DNA from: an uncultured Peptococcaceae bacterium | GTDB taxonomy: Bacteria; Bacillota; Peptococcia; Peptococcales; Peptococcaceae | Length of the DNA: 6,634 nt | Assembly (NCBI GenBank): GCA_902496505.1 | Contig: CABVBB010000123.1 | Location: 1-6,634 of the forward strand | Direction: 5' to 3' | Shown: positions 1-5,923 of the stretch, piece by piece | How the letters are laid out: every line of letters begins with the position of its first letter | How positions within the stretch are numbered: the stretch's first letter is position 1 | Notes under the pieces: generated by a model | Database searches by the model: none | What the model was told of the DNA's origin: nothing | Seen by the model: only the letters and a program-made list of their open reading frames with translations | Program-made: the position numbers and the translations under genes

Positions 1-1
1 G

Positions 2-565
2 ATCGATCATGATCGGATCGATATCACCAATCTGAATCGTCAGCTGCATGCTACCAGACGAACGATCGGCCAGCTGAAAGTTGAGGCTATGCGGCAGAGG
101 ATCATGGATATCGATCCAGCGCTGGAAGTCATCGCTAAGGCAGATTTTATCCTGCCGGAAAATGTGGAGACCCTTTTAGATGCGCCGTATGATTATTTGA
201 TCGACGCCTGCGATACGGTGACGGCCAAGATCGCGCTGGTCCAGTGGGCCAAAGCCCATCAGGTGCCGATCATCTGCAGTATGGGAACCGCGAATAAATT
301 AGATAATACGCAGTTTGTGTTGACGGACATCAGCAAGACAGAGGTCTGTCCTTTAGCCAGGGTGATGCGGCGGGAACTGAGGGCACGAGGGATAACTGAA
401 GGCGTGCAGGTCGTTTATTCACCGACAGCTGTGATCAAGCCAGAACAAGATGGTGTGCAGGCAGTGGAGGGCAGACGGCAGATGCCGGGAAGCATCTCTT
501 ACGTGCCCGGCACAGCGGGGCTGATCATTGCTGGCACGGTCATCCAGGCGCTTTTAAACAAATAA
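2..565 (+). CDS. tcdA: tRNA threonylcarbamoyladenosine dehydratase TcdA, 3' part (N-terminus outside window)
   Basis: TcdA is an E1-like (ThiF/MoeB fold) enzyme that uses ATP to cyclise t6A at position 37 of ANN-decoding tRNAs to ct6A. The frame is open from base 2 to the TAA at 563-565, giving 187 visible residues. The first internal ATG (89) is not the start, because upstream codons already encode the conserved D-x-D-x-I-x-x-TN-L-NRQ-x-HA block of the family (visible residues 2-17). Further family signs are DACDTVTAK, the SMGTANKLD segment, DISKTEVCPLARVMRREL and the C-terminal PGTAGLIIAG. Known homologues are about 250-270 aa, so roughly 65-80 residues, including the glycine-rich ATP loop, lie off the left edge. 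Family-level confidence is high. TcdA is preferred over ThiF or MoeB because of the DISKT-PLARV-R-LR-RGI stretch and the absence of visible zinc CXXC pairs. Confidence 0.9.
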   Translation: MDHDRIDITNLNRQLHATRRTIGQLKVEAMRQRIMDIDPALEVIAKADFILPENVETLLDAPYDYLIDACDTVTAKIALVQWAKAHQVPIICSMGTANKLDNTQFVLTDISKTEVCPLARVMRRELRARGITEGVQVVYSPTAVIKPEQDGVQAVEGRRQMPGSISYVPGTAGLIIAGTVIQALLNK

Positions 566-587
566 AAATAATGCTTTTTTATTTGTT
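557..587 (+). terminator. AT-rich 12-bp perfect hairpin overlapping the tcdA stop codon
   Basis: Arms 557-568 (AACAAATAAAAA) and 576-587 are perfectly complementary around a 7-nt loop (TAATGCT). The 5' arm contains the tcdA stop codon. No clean T-run follows the stem, although the 3' arm itself starts with five T. It may be a weak or bidirectional terminator; the pairing is seen directly and the role is inferred. Confidence 0.35.
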
Positions 588-624
588 CGATAAATAAGTC
601 GCTTATCATATGTGGAGATAGCTT

Positions 625-653
625 TTGACTTTTGGAAGATTTATGTGTAAGCT
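625..653 (+). promoter_or_regulatory. Candidate sigma-A promoter for trxA
   Basis: A good -35 (TTGACT, 625-630, 5/6 to consensus) is followed after 17 bp by a poor -10 (TAAGCT, 648-653, 3/6). This would give a start near 660 and a leader of about 65 nt before trxA. No other well-spaced pair was seen between tcdA and trxA. Weak evidence. Confidence 0.3.
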
Positions 654-710
654 AAAGGGAGAAGCGGTTTAGATTTACTAACATCATGGTAAATTGATTT
701 ATAAATGTTT

Positions 711-716
711 AGGAGG
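711..716 (+). promoter_or_regulatory. Ribosome binding site deciding the trxA start
   Basis: A full AGGAGG lies 10 nt before the ATG at 727. It sits inside an 11-codon in-frame extension beginning at 694, which has no such site, so translation starts at 727. Confidence 0.85.
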
Positions 717-726
717 TTTTCATAAA

Positions 727-1050
727 ATGGCAAACGAACATGTGATTATGCTGACAGAAGAAAATTTTAAATCTGAGGTATTGGAAGCTACCCAACCTGT
801 CTTGGTCGACTTTTGGGCAGCATGGTGCGGTCCCTGCAAAATGATCGCTCCCATCGTTGATGAATTGGCTACCGATTTTGTTGGTAAAGCCAAGATCTGT
901 AAGCTCAATGTTGATGACTGCGGCAGAATCGCTCAGATGTATGGCGTCATGAGCATCCCGACCCTGATCGTCTTCAAAGGCGGCAAAGAAGCAGAGCGTA
1001 TCATCGGCTTCAGACCTAAAGCTGAATTGGTCAAATTGCTGCAGGCATAA
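727..1050 (+). CDS. trxA: Thioredoxin
   Basis: Cytoplasmic thiol-disulfide oxidoreductase that reduces protein disulfides and is recharged by a thioredoxin reductase not encoded here. The 107-aa product has the usual length of TrxA. The catalytic site is W33-C-G-P-C37-K inside DFWAAWCGPCK, with the buried Asp28 and the cis-proline of SIPT at Pro78. The start is set at 727 by the strong upstream AGGAGG. Two cysteines beyond the active site, Cys58 and Cys65, are not found in E. coli TrxA. It has its own upstream gap of 161 bp and is followed by a large structured element, so it is probably a single-gene unit between tcdA and rarA. Confidence 0.96.
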   Translation: MANEHVIMLTEENFKSEVLEATQPVLVDFWAAWCGPCKMIAPIVDELATDFVGKAKICKLNVDDCGRIAQMYGVMSIPTLIVFKGGKEAERIIGFRPKAELVKLLQA

Positions 1051-1088
1051 GGAGCAAACGATCGGCGCAACAACTCAAGTGTAAGTAA

Positions 1089-1106
1089 GGCAGATCCAGA
1101 TCTGCC
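1089..1106. repeat. 18-bp perfect palindrome (GGCAGATC-CA-GATCTGCC half-sites)
   Basis: Arms 1089-1096 and 1099-1106 are exact reverse complements separated by 2 bp. As RNA this is a 7-bp hairpin with a CCAG tetraloop. As DNA it could be a symmetric binding site. It lies 38 bp after the trxA stop, just before the larger hairpin. The palindrome is observed; no function is assigned. Confidence 0.6.
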
Positions 1107-1110
1107 AGCA

Positions 1111-1175
1111 AAGGCCCGTCATAAACGAAAGCGCCGTCTGTTCGGCAGCTTTGGTTGTGGCGGGCCTTGCGTTTT
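1111..1175 (+). terminator. Extended 58-nt stem-loop downstream of trxA, probable terminator
   Basis: Outer stem 1111-1124 pairs with 1155-1168: 14 bp with two G-U pairs, including AAGGCCCG against CGGGCCTT. Inside, after a small internal loop, 1128-1136 pairs with 1143-1152 (AAAGC+GCCG against CGGC+GCTTT) with one bulged A (1147) and a 6-nt loop. The 3' side runs into TTGCGTTTT, a broken T-tract. The most likely role is termination of trxA. The length and two-part stem are unusual for a simple terminator, so a dispersed palindromic unit or an RNA leader for rarA are alternatives. Confidence 0.6.
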
Positions 1176-1195
1176 GAAGCGCTAAATGCCGCTTC
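1176..1195 (+). repeat. Small GAAGCG/CGCTTC hairpin just before the rarA ribosome binding site
   Basis: A 6-bp perfect stem (1176-1181 with 1190-1195) and an 8-nt loop end 11 nt before the rarA Shine-Dalgarno. It is the third dyad in a row in this gap. It may be chance or may affect rarA translation. Confidence 0.35.
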
Positions 1196-1205
1196 TTGAC
1201 GGAAA

Positions 1206-1211
1206 AGGAGG
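1206..1211 (+). promoter_or_regulatory. Ribosome binding site deciding the rarA start
   Basis: AGGAGG sits 5 nt before the ATG at 1217. An upstream in-frame TTG at 1196 would place this site inside the coding sequence and has no site of its own, so 1217 is chosen. Confidence 0.85.
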
Positions 1212-1216
1212 AGCAT

Positions 1217-2530
1217 ATGAGCGAAATGAATCTTTTTGAGTTCAACAAGGAAGAGACGCTGCAAAAATCAGCTCCGCTGGCCCAGCGTATGCGGCCTCAG
1301 AATTTGGACGAGATCGTGGGGCAGGAGCATATTTTAGCACCAGGCAAACTTTTGCGTCGGGCCATCGAGACAGATCGGCTGTCCTCTATCATTTTTTGGG
1401 GCAGCCCCGGCTGCGGCAAGACGACCATTGCTAATGTGATCGCCAAGGTCACCAGCAAATTCTACGCCAGCTTGAACGCTGTCACTGATGGCGTGCAGGA
1501 CCTGCGCAAGATCACTGCCAAAGCGGAGGAAGATCTGGCAATGTACGGCCGGCAGACCATCTTGTTCATCGATGAGATCCACCGCTTCAACAAAGGCCAG
1601 CAGGATGCGCTGCTGCCATCGGTGGAAAAGGGGCTGATCGTCCTGATCGGTGCGACTACGCAGAACCCCTATTTCAGCCTCAATCCAGCGCTGTTGTCGC
1701 GGTCGATGATCTTTGAGCTCAAGCCGCTGACGCAGGCGCAGATCATCACCTTGCTCAAGCGCAGCTGCACGGACGAAAAGCGTGGTCTAGGGGCTTATCG
1801 GATGCAAGTGACGGAGGAGGCTTTTGCCCATCTGGCCAATTGTGCGCAGGGCGATGCCCGCATTGCCCTAAATGGCTTGGAGCTGGCTGTGCTTTCCAGC
1901 AAGCCTAATGCAGAAGGCATCCGGATCATCGATCTGTCTGTCGTAGAGGAGTCAGTGCAGCGTCCGGCAGTGATCTATGATAATACAGGAGATGAGCATT
2001 ATGATATCACGTCCGCGTTTATCAAAAGCATGCGCGGTTCTGATCCTGATGCGGCTATCTATTATCTAGCCAGAATGCTAGATGCGGGCGAAGATCCGTT
2101 ATTCATCGCCCGGCGGGTGGTGATCCTCACTGTAGAGGATATCGGTATGGCTGATCCTCAGGCACTAGTGGTCGCGCAAAGTGCTGCGCAGGCTCTGCAG
2201 TTTATCGGTATGCCCGAAGGACGGCTGCTCTTGGCGCAGGCGGTCATTTATGCGGCGACCGCACCGAAGAGCAACAGTGCCTACCTGGCTATCGATCAGG
2301 CTTTGGCAGATATCCGTAAGGGAGAAGCAGGCCCTGTGCCGGATCATTTGAAGGACAGCCATTATGCGGGCGCACAAAAATTGGGGCATGGCTTAGGCTA
2401 CCAGTATCCCCATGATCATGCGGACGGCTGGGTCGAGCAGCAGTATCTGCCTGATGTGCTCAAGGACAAGCAGTACTATAGACCCACTCCTCGGGATAAA
2501 AATAAGGTGGTGAAAAAATATCGTGGCTAA
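1217..2530 (+). CDS. rarA: Replication-associated recombination protein A (RarA/MgsA AAA+ ATPase)
   Basis: RarA is a clamp-loader-like AAA+ ATPase (MgsA in E. coli, homologue of eukaryotic WRNIP1/Mgs1) that acts at stalled replication forks and interacts with SSB and DNA ends. The product has 437 aa, close to the E. coli length of about 447. Visible landmarks: N-terminal [21 protein letters not shown] (about residues 19-39), Walker [10 protein letters not shown] (62-70), Walker B ILFIDE followed by [14 protein letters not shown] (115-134), a sensor-1-like IGATTQNP (144-151), and an NPALLSR segment with the probable arginine finger Arg162. The C-terminal third carries the family's helical and tetramerisation region, including [15 protein letters not shown] and EDIGMADP. 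It overlaps mnmA by 8 bp, so the two are very likely co-transcribed. No clear promoter was seen directly upstream; transcription could start in the structured gap or read through from trxA. Confidence 0.96.
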   Translation: MSEMNLFEFNKEETLQKSAPLAQRMRPQNLDEIVGQEHILAPGKLLRRAIETDRLSSIIFWGSPGCGKTTIANVIAKVTSKFYASLNAVTDGVQDLRKITAKAEEDLAMYGRQTILFIDEIHRFNKGQQDALLPSVEKGLIVLIGATTQNPYFSLNPALLSRSMIFELKPLTQAQIITLLKRSCTDEKRGLGAYRMQVTEEAFAHLANCAQGDARIALNGLELAVLSSKPNAEGIRIIDLSVVEESVQRPAVIYDNTGDEHYDITSAFIKSMRGSDPDAAIYYLARMLDAGEDPLFIARRVVILTVEDIGMADPQALVVAQSAAQALQFIGMPEGRLLLAQAVIYAATAPKSNSAYLAIDQALADIRKGEAGPVPDHLKDSHYAGAQKLGHGLGYQYPHDHADGWVEQQYLPDVLKDKQYYRPTPRDKNKVVKKYRG

Positions 2531-3584
2531 GCGTGTTGTTTTAGGCATGAGCGGTGGTGTGGACAGCTCAGTGGCAGTCCACTTACTCCAGAAGGAAGGC
2601 TATGAGGTGATCGGCGTGCATATGCGTCTGATCGAGACGACAGCAGAAGCGTCAGAAGATGCTCAGCAGGTGGCAGAGCGTTTCCAGATCCCTTTTCATG
2701 TCCTCGATCTGCGGCAGGAATTTCGGCAGACGATCATCGAAGATTTTATCCAGGCTTATAGGACAGGTCTTACGCCTAATCCTTGCGTACGCTGCAATCA
2801 GCAGATCAAATTCAGTCATCTGGCGGAATTTGCTCAGACGCTGGGAGCAGAATTTTTGGCTACCGGCCATTATGCTAAGATCGAGCAGGCACCAGACGGT
2901 TCAGCTTATTTGAAGCGGGGCGAGGACGCCAGTAAGGATCAGAGCTATTTCCTCTGTCAGATCGACCGCAGGATGCTTGCGCGCATCGTTTTTCCGCTGG
3001 GCGGCATGACCAAGGAGGAAACGCGGCGCATAGCGGATGAACTGGGACTGAAAGTTGCCCAGAAGCCGGACAGTCAGGAGATCTGCTTTGTGCCGGATAA
3101 TGATTACAAGCAGTTTTTGCTGGAGACGCTGGGGCTCAAGCGCTTCCAGCCGGGCGATTTTTTGGATATGAACGGCCAGAAGATCGGCAGACATCAGGGC
3201 ATTCCCTGCTATACCATCGGACAGCGTAAGGGATTGGGCGTTGCACTGGGCTATCCAGCCTACGTCACAGCTATCGACGCGCAAAAGGGTACTGTGACGA
3301 TCGGCCGACAGGAGGATCTCCTGCACGATCATCTGTCTGCTGATGAGCTCAATTGGCTCACTGATCTGCCAGAGGGGCAGCCTATCGCTGTTCAGGCGAA
3401 GATCCGCTACCGTGCTCAGGCAGAGCCTGCTGTACTCACCATCAGGGAGGGAGAGGCCGTAGCGGCTTTTGCCAAACCACAGCGAGCGATCACGCCTGGA
3501 CAGGTCGTCTGTTTTTATGACGATGATCGGGTCTTAGGCGGCGGCCGAATCCTTAAGGCTTGGTCGGCAGATAGCAGCCATTAA
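2523..3584 (+). CDS. mnmA: tRNA-specific 2-thiouridylase MnmA (CXXC type)
   Basis: MnmA activates U34 of tRNA Lys, Glu and Gln with ATP and inserts sulfur to give s2U34. The 353-aa product starts at GTG 2523, inside the end of rarA. AAGGTGG at 2504-2510 lies 12 nt upstream, a somewhat long spacing that is consistent with coupling. Domains: N-terminal PP-loop ATPase with GMSGGVDSSV (8-17), a catalytic region NP-C88-VR-C91-NQQIKF, GHYAK (115-119), KDQSYFL (138-144), the second active cysteine in QEI-C188-FVPD, then the tRNA-binding and beta-barrel domains (GQRKGLGVALGYPAYV and the C-terminal barrel ending near RILKAW). Cys91 aligns with the catalytic nucleophile position (E. coli Cys102) and Cys188 with the persulfide cysteine (Cys199). 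Cys88 replaces the Asp of the E. coli-type DXXC motif. No cysteine desulfurase gene is adjacent in the window. Confidence 0.96.
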   Translation: MAKRVVLGMSGGVDSSVAVHLLQKEGYEVIGVHMRLIETTAEASEDAQQVAERFQIPFHVLDLRQEFRQTIIEDFIQAYRTGLTPNPCVRCNQQIKFSHLAEFAQTLGAEFLATGHYAKIEQAPDGSAYLKRGEDASKDQSYFLCQIDRRMLARIVFPLGGMTKEETRRIADELGLKVAQKPDSQEICFVPDNDYKQFLLETLGLKRFQPGDFLDMNGQKIGRHQGIPCYTIGQRKGLGVALGYPAYVTAIDAQKGTVTIGRQEDLLHDHLSADELNWLTDLPEGQPIAVQAKIRYRAQAEPAVLTIREGEAVAAFAKPQRAITPGQVVCFYDDDRVLGGGRILKAWSADSSH

Positions 3585-3593
3585 GAAAAAAGA

Positions 3594-3622
3594 TGATCAG
3601 AGAAAGCGGAAAGTGCTAAAAT
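3594..3622 (+). promoter_or_regulatory. Candidate extended -10 promoter for the ABC transporter unit
   Basis: In the 79-bp gap after mnmA, an extended -10 TGC-TAAAAT (3614-3622; hexamer 5/6) is preceded at 17 bp by TGATCA (3594-3599, 3/6). Transcription would start near 3629. No terminator follows mnmA, so read-through from rarA-mnmA is equally possible. Confidence 0.4.
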
Positions 3623-3648
3623 CAAAGCGTAAGCTATCGATCTATACT

Positions 3649-3654
3649 AAGGAG
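3649..3654 (+). promoter_or_regulatory. Ribosome binding site deciding the start of the substrate-binding protein
   Basis: AAGGAG lies 9 nt before ATG 3664. The in-frame GTG at 3613 would add 17 charged residues in front of the lipoprotein signal peptide, which is implausible. Confidence 0.85.
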
Positions 3655-3663
3655 TGGAGAGAA

Positions 3664-4668
3664 ATGAAAAAAACATGGAAACGTCTAGTAGCAGGATGCC
3701 TTTTGGCCGCTATGACTTTGGGGGCAGCTGGCTGCGGCAATAGTAAAGGCAATGATCAGCAGCAAGCCCAAGAGCCAGTGCAACAGCAGCAGACCGAAGA
3801 GCCTGTTACCCTGAATGTGATGGCCATGAGTGGCCCTACTGGCATGGGGATGGTCAAATTGATGGAGGATGCAGAAGCAGGCGAATTGGGCGATCAGTAC
3901 AATATCACTATTGCTGGTGCAGCTGATGAGATCAATGGCAAATTGATCACGGGTGAAGTCGATATCGCCGCTCTGCCTTGTAATGTGGCATCTGTCCTCT
4001 ACAACAAGACTAAAGGTGATGTAGAAGTAGCTGCTATCAACACTTTGGGCGTACTGTACATTCTGGAAAAAGGCGATACCATTCATTCTGTAGCAGATCT
4101 GGCTGGCAAAACCATCGTTTCTACTGGTAAAGCCAATACACCGGAATATGTGCTGAACTATCTGCTCAGTGCCAACGGCTTGGATCCCCAGAAAGATGTG
4201 ACCGTAGAGTACAAAACTGAGGCAGCCGAGATCGCCATGGTTCCCCAGCCGGTCGCTACAACGATCCTGGCGAAAAATGCCGATGTCCGCACAGCTTTAG
4301 ATGTCACTGAGGAATGGACCAAAGCTCAGGGCGAAGATGCTCATCAGCTGGTCACCGGCGTCATCGTCGTGCGCAAAGCTGTAGCCGAAGAACATCCTGA
4401 GGCTGTTCAGCAATTTTTGACCGATTATCAGGCTTCTATCGATTACATCAACAACAATGTGGAAGACGGCGCTGCTTTGGTCGAAAAGTTCGGCATCGTT
4501 CCCTCTGCGGCTATTGCCCAAAAAGCTATTCCCCAGTGCAATATTGTTTATATGGACGGCCAAGAGATGAAGGATAATGTCCAAGCTTATCTACAGGTCT
4601 TGTTCGATGCGAACCCCGCTTCTGTGGGCGGCGCAATGCCTAATGATGACTTCTACTATCTGCCGTAA
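3664..4668 (+). CDS. ABC transporter substrate-binding lipoprotein (NMT1/SsuA-like family)
   Basis: Predicted extracytoplasmic lipoprotein that captures a small molecule for an importer. Of the 334 residues, the first 24 form a lipoprotein signal peptide: basic MKKTWKR, hydrophobic core, and lipobox AAGC with Cys24 as the lipidation site. A Gln/Glu-rich flexible tether follows (about 25-47), then a two-lobed periplasmic-binding fold from about residue 48. SGPTGMGMVKLME near the start of the mature domain, the stretch around ADEINGKLITGEVDIAALPCNVASVLYNK, and LAGKTIVSTGKANTPEYVLNYLL are typical of the COG0715 group (nitrate, sulfonate, taurine or thiamine-precursor binding proteins). The ligand cannot be read from the sequence. 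The permease follows after 3 bp. No TPP or other known riboswitch was recognised in the upstream gap. Confidence 0.9.
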   Translation: MKKTWKRLVAGCLLAAMTLGAAGCGNSKGNDQQQAQEPVQQQQTEEPVTLNVMAMSGPTGMGMVKLMEDAEAGELGDQYNITIAGAADEINGKLITGEVDIAALPCNVASVLYNKTKGDVEVAAINTLGVLYILEKGDTIHSVADLAGKTIVSTGKANTPEYVLNYLLSANGLDPQKDVTVEYKTEAAEIAMVPQPVATTILAKNADVRTALDVTEEWTKAQGEDAHQLVTGVIVVRKAVAEEHPEAVQQFLTDYQASIDYINNNVEDGAALVEKFGIVPSAAIAQKAIPQCNIVYMDGQEMKDNVQAYLQVLFDANPASVGGAMPNDDFYYLP

Positions 4669-4671
4669 GCA

Positions 4672-5421
4672 ATGGCAAAATTAAAAAGCTTAGGCATTTT
4701 GATTTTTTGGCTGGGTGTTTGGCAGTTGTGCAGCATGTGGATAGATATTGAGCTTTTGCTGGTGTCACCAATAGATACAGCATTGCGCTTGACCAAGCTG
4801 GTGCAGGAAAATTTTTTCTGGCTGTCTATCGCCACGTCTCTTGAGCGTATCATGGGCGGCTTTCTATTGGCCTTGTTAGTAGCCAGTGTGCTGGCCTTTT
4901 TGGCAGCCAAGGTGCCGTTAGTCCATGATTTTATGGCGCCGCTGTTCAATGTGATCAAGTCGATCCCGGTAGCGTCTTTTATCATCTTGGCTTTGGTCTG
5001 GGTGAAGAGCGGTTATTTATCCACCTTTTGTTCCTTCATCATGGTACTGCCGATCATCTATACCAGCTTGCATCAGGGGCTGGTCAGCGTGAGCAAGGAG
5101 CTTTTGGAGGTGGGGGAGGTCTACAGACTGTCGCGGTGGAGCATCATCAAAAAGATCTACGTGCCGTCCATCATCCCGTACCTGATCTCCAGCTGCAGCG
5201 TGGGGCTGGGTTTGGCCTGGAAGTCCGGCGTAGCAGCAGAGGTCATTGGTCTGCTCAATTCGACCATCGGTATGCAGCTTTACAATGCCAAAGTCTCTCT
5301 GGAAATGACCGATCTTTTTGCCTGGACGCTGGTCATCGTTTTACTTAGCTTTTTGCTGGAAAAAATTGTTCTTTTGCTGATCAAGCTGCTTGACCGCCGT
5401 TTTCAGATCATGCATTCATGA
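4672..5421 (+). CDS. ABC transporter permease (SsuC/TauC-like)
   Basis: Inner-membrane permease of 249 aa, about the usual size of SsuC/TauC-type subunits. Hydrophobic segments lie near residues 7-24, 60-80, 97-111, 115-133, 167-192 and 215-238. The cytoplasmic EAA loop that docks the ATPase is clear at about 143-170, where ELLEVGEVYRLSRWSIIKKI leads into YVPSIIPYL and is followed by GLGLAWKSGVAAEVIGL. It begins 3 bp after the substrate-binding protein stop and has no Shine-Dalgarno of its own, so translation probably depends on coupling to the upstream gene. A strong terminator starts two bases after its stop, so the expected third component, an ATP-binding subunit, is absent from the transcript. 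The substrate is unknown. Confidence 0.9.
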   Translation: MAKLKSLGILIFWLGVWQLCSMWIDIELLLVSPIDTALRLTKLVQENFFWLSIATSLERIMGGFLLALLVASVLAFLAAKVPLVHDFMAPLFNVIKSIPVASFIILALVWVKSGYLSTFCSFIMVLPIIYTSLHQGLVSVSKELLEVGEVYRLSRWSIIKKIYVPSIIPYLISSCSVGLGLAWKSGVAAEVIGLLNSTIGMQLYNAKVSLEMTDLFAWTLVIVLLSFLLEKIVLLLIKLLDRRFQIMHS

Positions 5422-5422
5422 A

Positions 5423-5457
5423 AAAAGCCTGTATGCCGCGTGAGCATACAGGCTTTT
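5423..5457. terminator. Bidirectional intrinsic terminator between permease and NifX-like gene
   Basis: A perfect 14-bp stem (5423-5436 with 5444-5457, core AGCCTGTATGC) has a 7-nt loop. Read on the plus strand it ends in TTTTCGTTTT after the permease. Read on the minus strand it ends in TTTTTT after the converging gene. Both genes stop within 20 bp of it. Confidence 0.9.
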
Positions 5458-5474
5458 CGTTTTGCGATCAAAGA

Positions 5475-5843
5475 TTAATGATTGGGGCAGGAGTGGCCGT
5501 GTTCATGGTCAGCTTCGCAGGCGATCTGGCTGTCTTTGAGTTCGCCGCGCAGCCAAGCTTCTGCTACCGAACGGACGTCGCCGGAGCAGCCGCGGATGAC
5601 TTCAATGCCGTTGCTGTTGAGCACATTTAAAGCGCCGTCGCCCATGTTGCCGCCTAAGAGCACCAGTACGCCCTTTTGAGCCAATTCGGGGGCAATGTTG
5701 GATTTGCAGCCGCAGCCTTCTGGAGAAGGCATGGTTTCTTCTGCGGTTATTTTGCCATTTTCAACGGTAAAGATCGTGTAATACGCACAATGGCCGAAAT
5801 GGCTATCGATTTGACCATCTCTGGTCGGTAAGGCAATTTTCAT
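5475..5843 (-). CDS. NifX/NifB-domain (MTH1175-like) metal-cluster-binding protein
   Basis: The 122-aa protein belongs to the dinitrogenase iron-molybdenum cofactor biosynthesis domain family. Members bind or carry Fe-S or Mo-Fe clusters, though many, in organisms without nitrogenase, have no defined function. Visible features: N-terminal MKIALPTRDGQIDSHFGHC (1-19) with His15, His18 and Cys19, PSPEGCGCKSNIAPEL with Cys44 and Cys46, GGNMGDGALNVLNSNGIEVIRGCSGDV (64-90) with Cys86, and a short metal-ligand-rich tail from Cys109 to His122 with two Cys and four His. The start at 5843 is chosen because GAGGAG (5854-5859 on the plus strand) is 10 nt upstream; the ATG at 5861 would place that site inside the gene. 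It is monocistronic, with its own promoter, a structured leader and a shared terminator. No nif genes are in the window, so a role in nitrogen fixation should not be assumed. Confidence 0.9.
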   Translation of the reverse strand: MKIALPTRDGQIDSHFGHCAYYTIFTVENGKITAEETMPSPEGCGCKSNIAPELAQKGVLVLLGGNMGDGALNVLNSNGIEVIRGCSGDVRSVAEAWLRGELKDSQIACEADHEHGHSCPNH

Positions 5844-5870
5844 TTGATTCACGCTCCTCATAAATTATAG

Positions 5871-5923
5871 CCAGCGTCTGCTGTGGCAAACGGGCTGGTG
5901 AAACGCCTGCGGCAGGTCGCTTC
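5871..5923 (-). promoter_or_regulatory. Structured 5' leader with two tandem bulged hairpins (NifX-like gene)
   Basis: Read on the minus strand, hairpin 1 (5923 to 5900) is a 10-bp stem, GAAGCG plus CCTG against CAGG plus CGTTTC, with one G-U pair, a single bulged A and a CCG loop. One base later hairpin 2 (5898 to 5871) pairs CCAGC and GTTTGC with GCAGAC and GCTGG: 11 bp with one G-U pair, a CC bulge and a CACA loop. The ribosome binding site follows about 11 nt after hairpin 2. The predicted transcript starts almost exactly at hairpin 1. I could not match it to a riboswitch class I know. The structure is seen; the regulatory role is inferred. Confidence 0.55.

Noticed and set aside
694..726. 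Longer thioredoxin with 11 extra N-terminal residues
   Set aside because: The AGGAGG at 711-716 lies inside this extension and is well spaced for ATG 727, and the shorter form has the normal family length.
1196..1216. TTG start for RarA seven codons upstream
   Set aside because: It has no ribosome binding site of its own, and the strong AGGAGG before ATG 1217 would be inside the coding sequence.
2901..3332. 143-codon minus-strand open frame within mnmA
   Set aside because: It lies fully opposite a well-conserved gene and shows no family motifs or ribosome binding site; it is an antisense shadow.
3643..3648. TATACT as a -10 box for the transporter operon
   Set aside because: Transcription would begin inside or after the ribosome binding site, leaving no usable leader.
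3613..3663. GTG start extending the substrate-binding protein by 17 residues
   Set aside because: It would put charged residues in front of a typical lipoprotein signal peptide; AAGGAG is correctly spaced for ATG 3664.
3685..4086. 133-codon minus-strand open frame within the binding-protein gene
   Set aside because: Antisense shadow of a clear lipoprotein gene, with no recognisable protein features.
4656..4985. 109-codon minus-strand open frame opposite the permease start
   Set aside because: Antisense of a membrane-protein gene; the composition reflects the hydrophobic codons read backwards, and no start signal was seen.
5418..5630. 70-codon plus-strand open frame after the permease
   Set aside because: It begins at the terminator hairpin and runs antisense to the NifX-like gene, whose motifs are unmistakable.
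5844..5861. ATG 5861 as the start of the NifX-like protein
   Set aside because: The GAGGAG site overlaps its first codons, and the family's conserved N-terminus MKIA begins at 5843.
5905..5923. Cobalamin riboswitch, because the minus strand contains a B12-box-like ACCTGCC
   Set aside because: The rest of the B12 box and the roughly 200-nt conserved core that should precede it are absent, and the predicted transcript begins only a few bases upstream.
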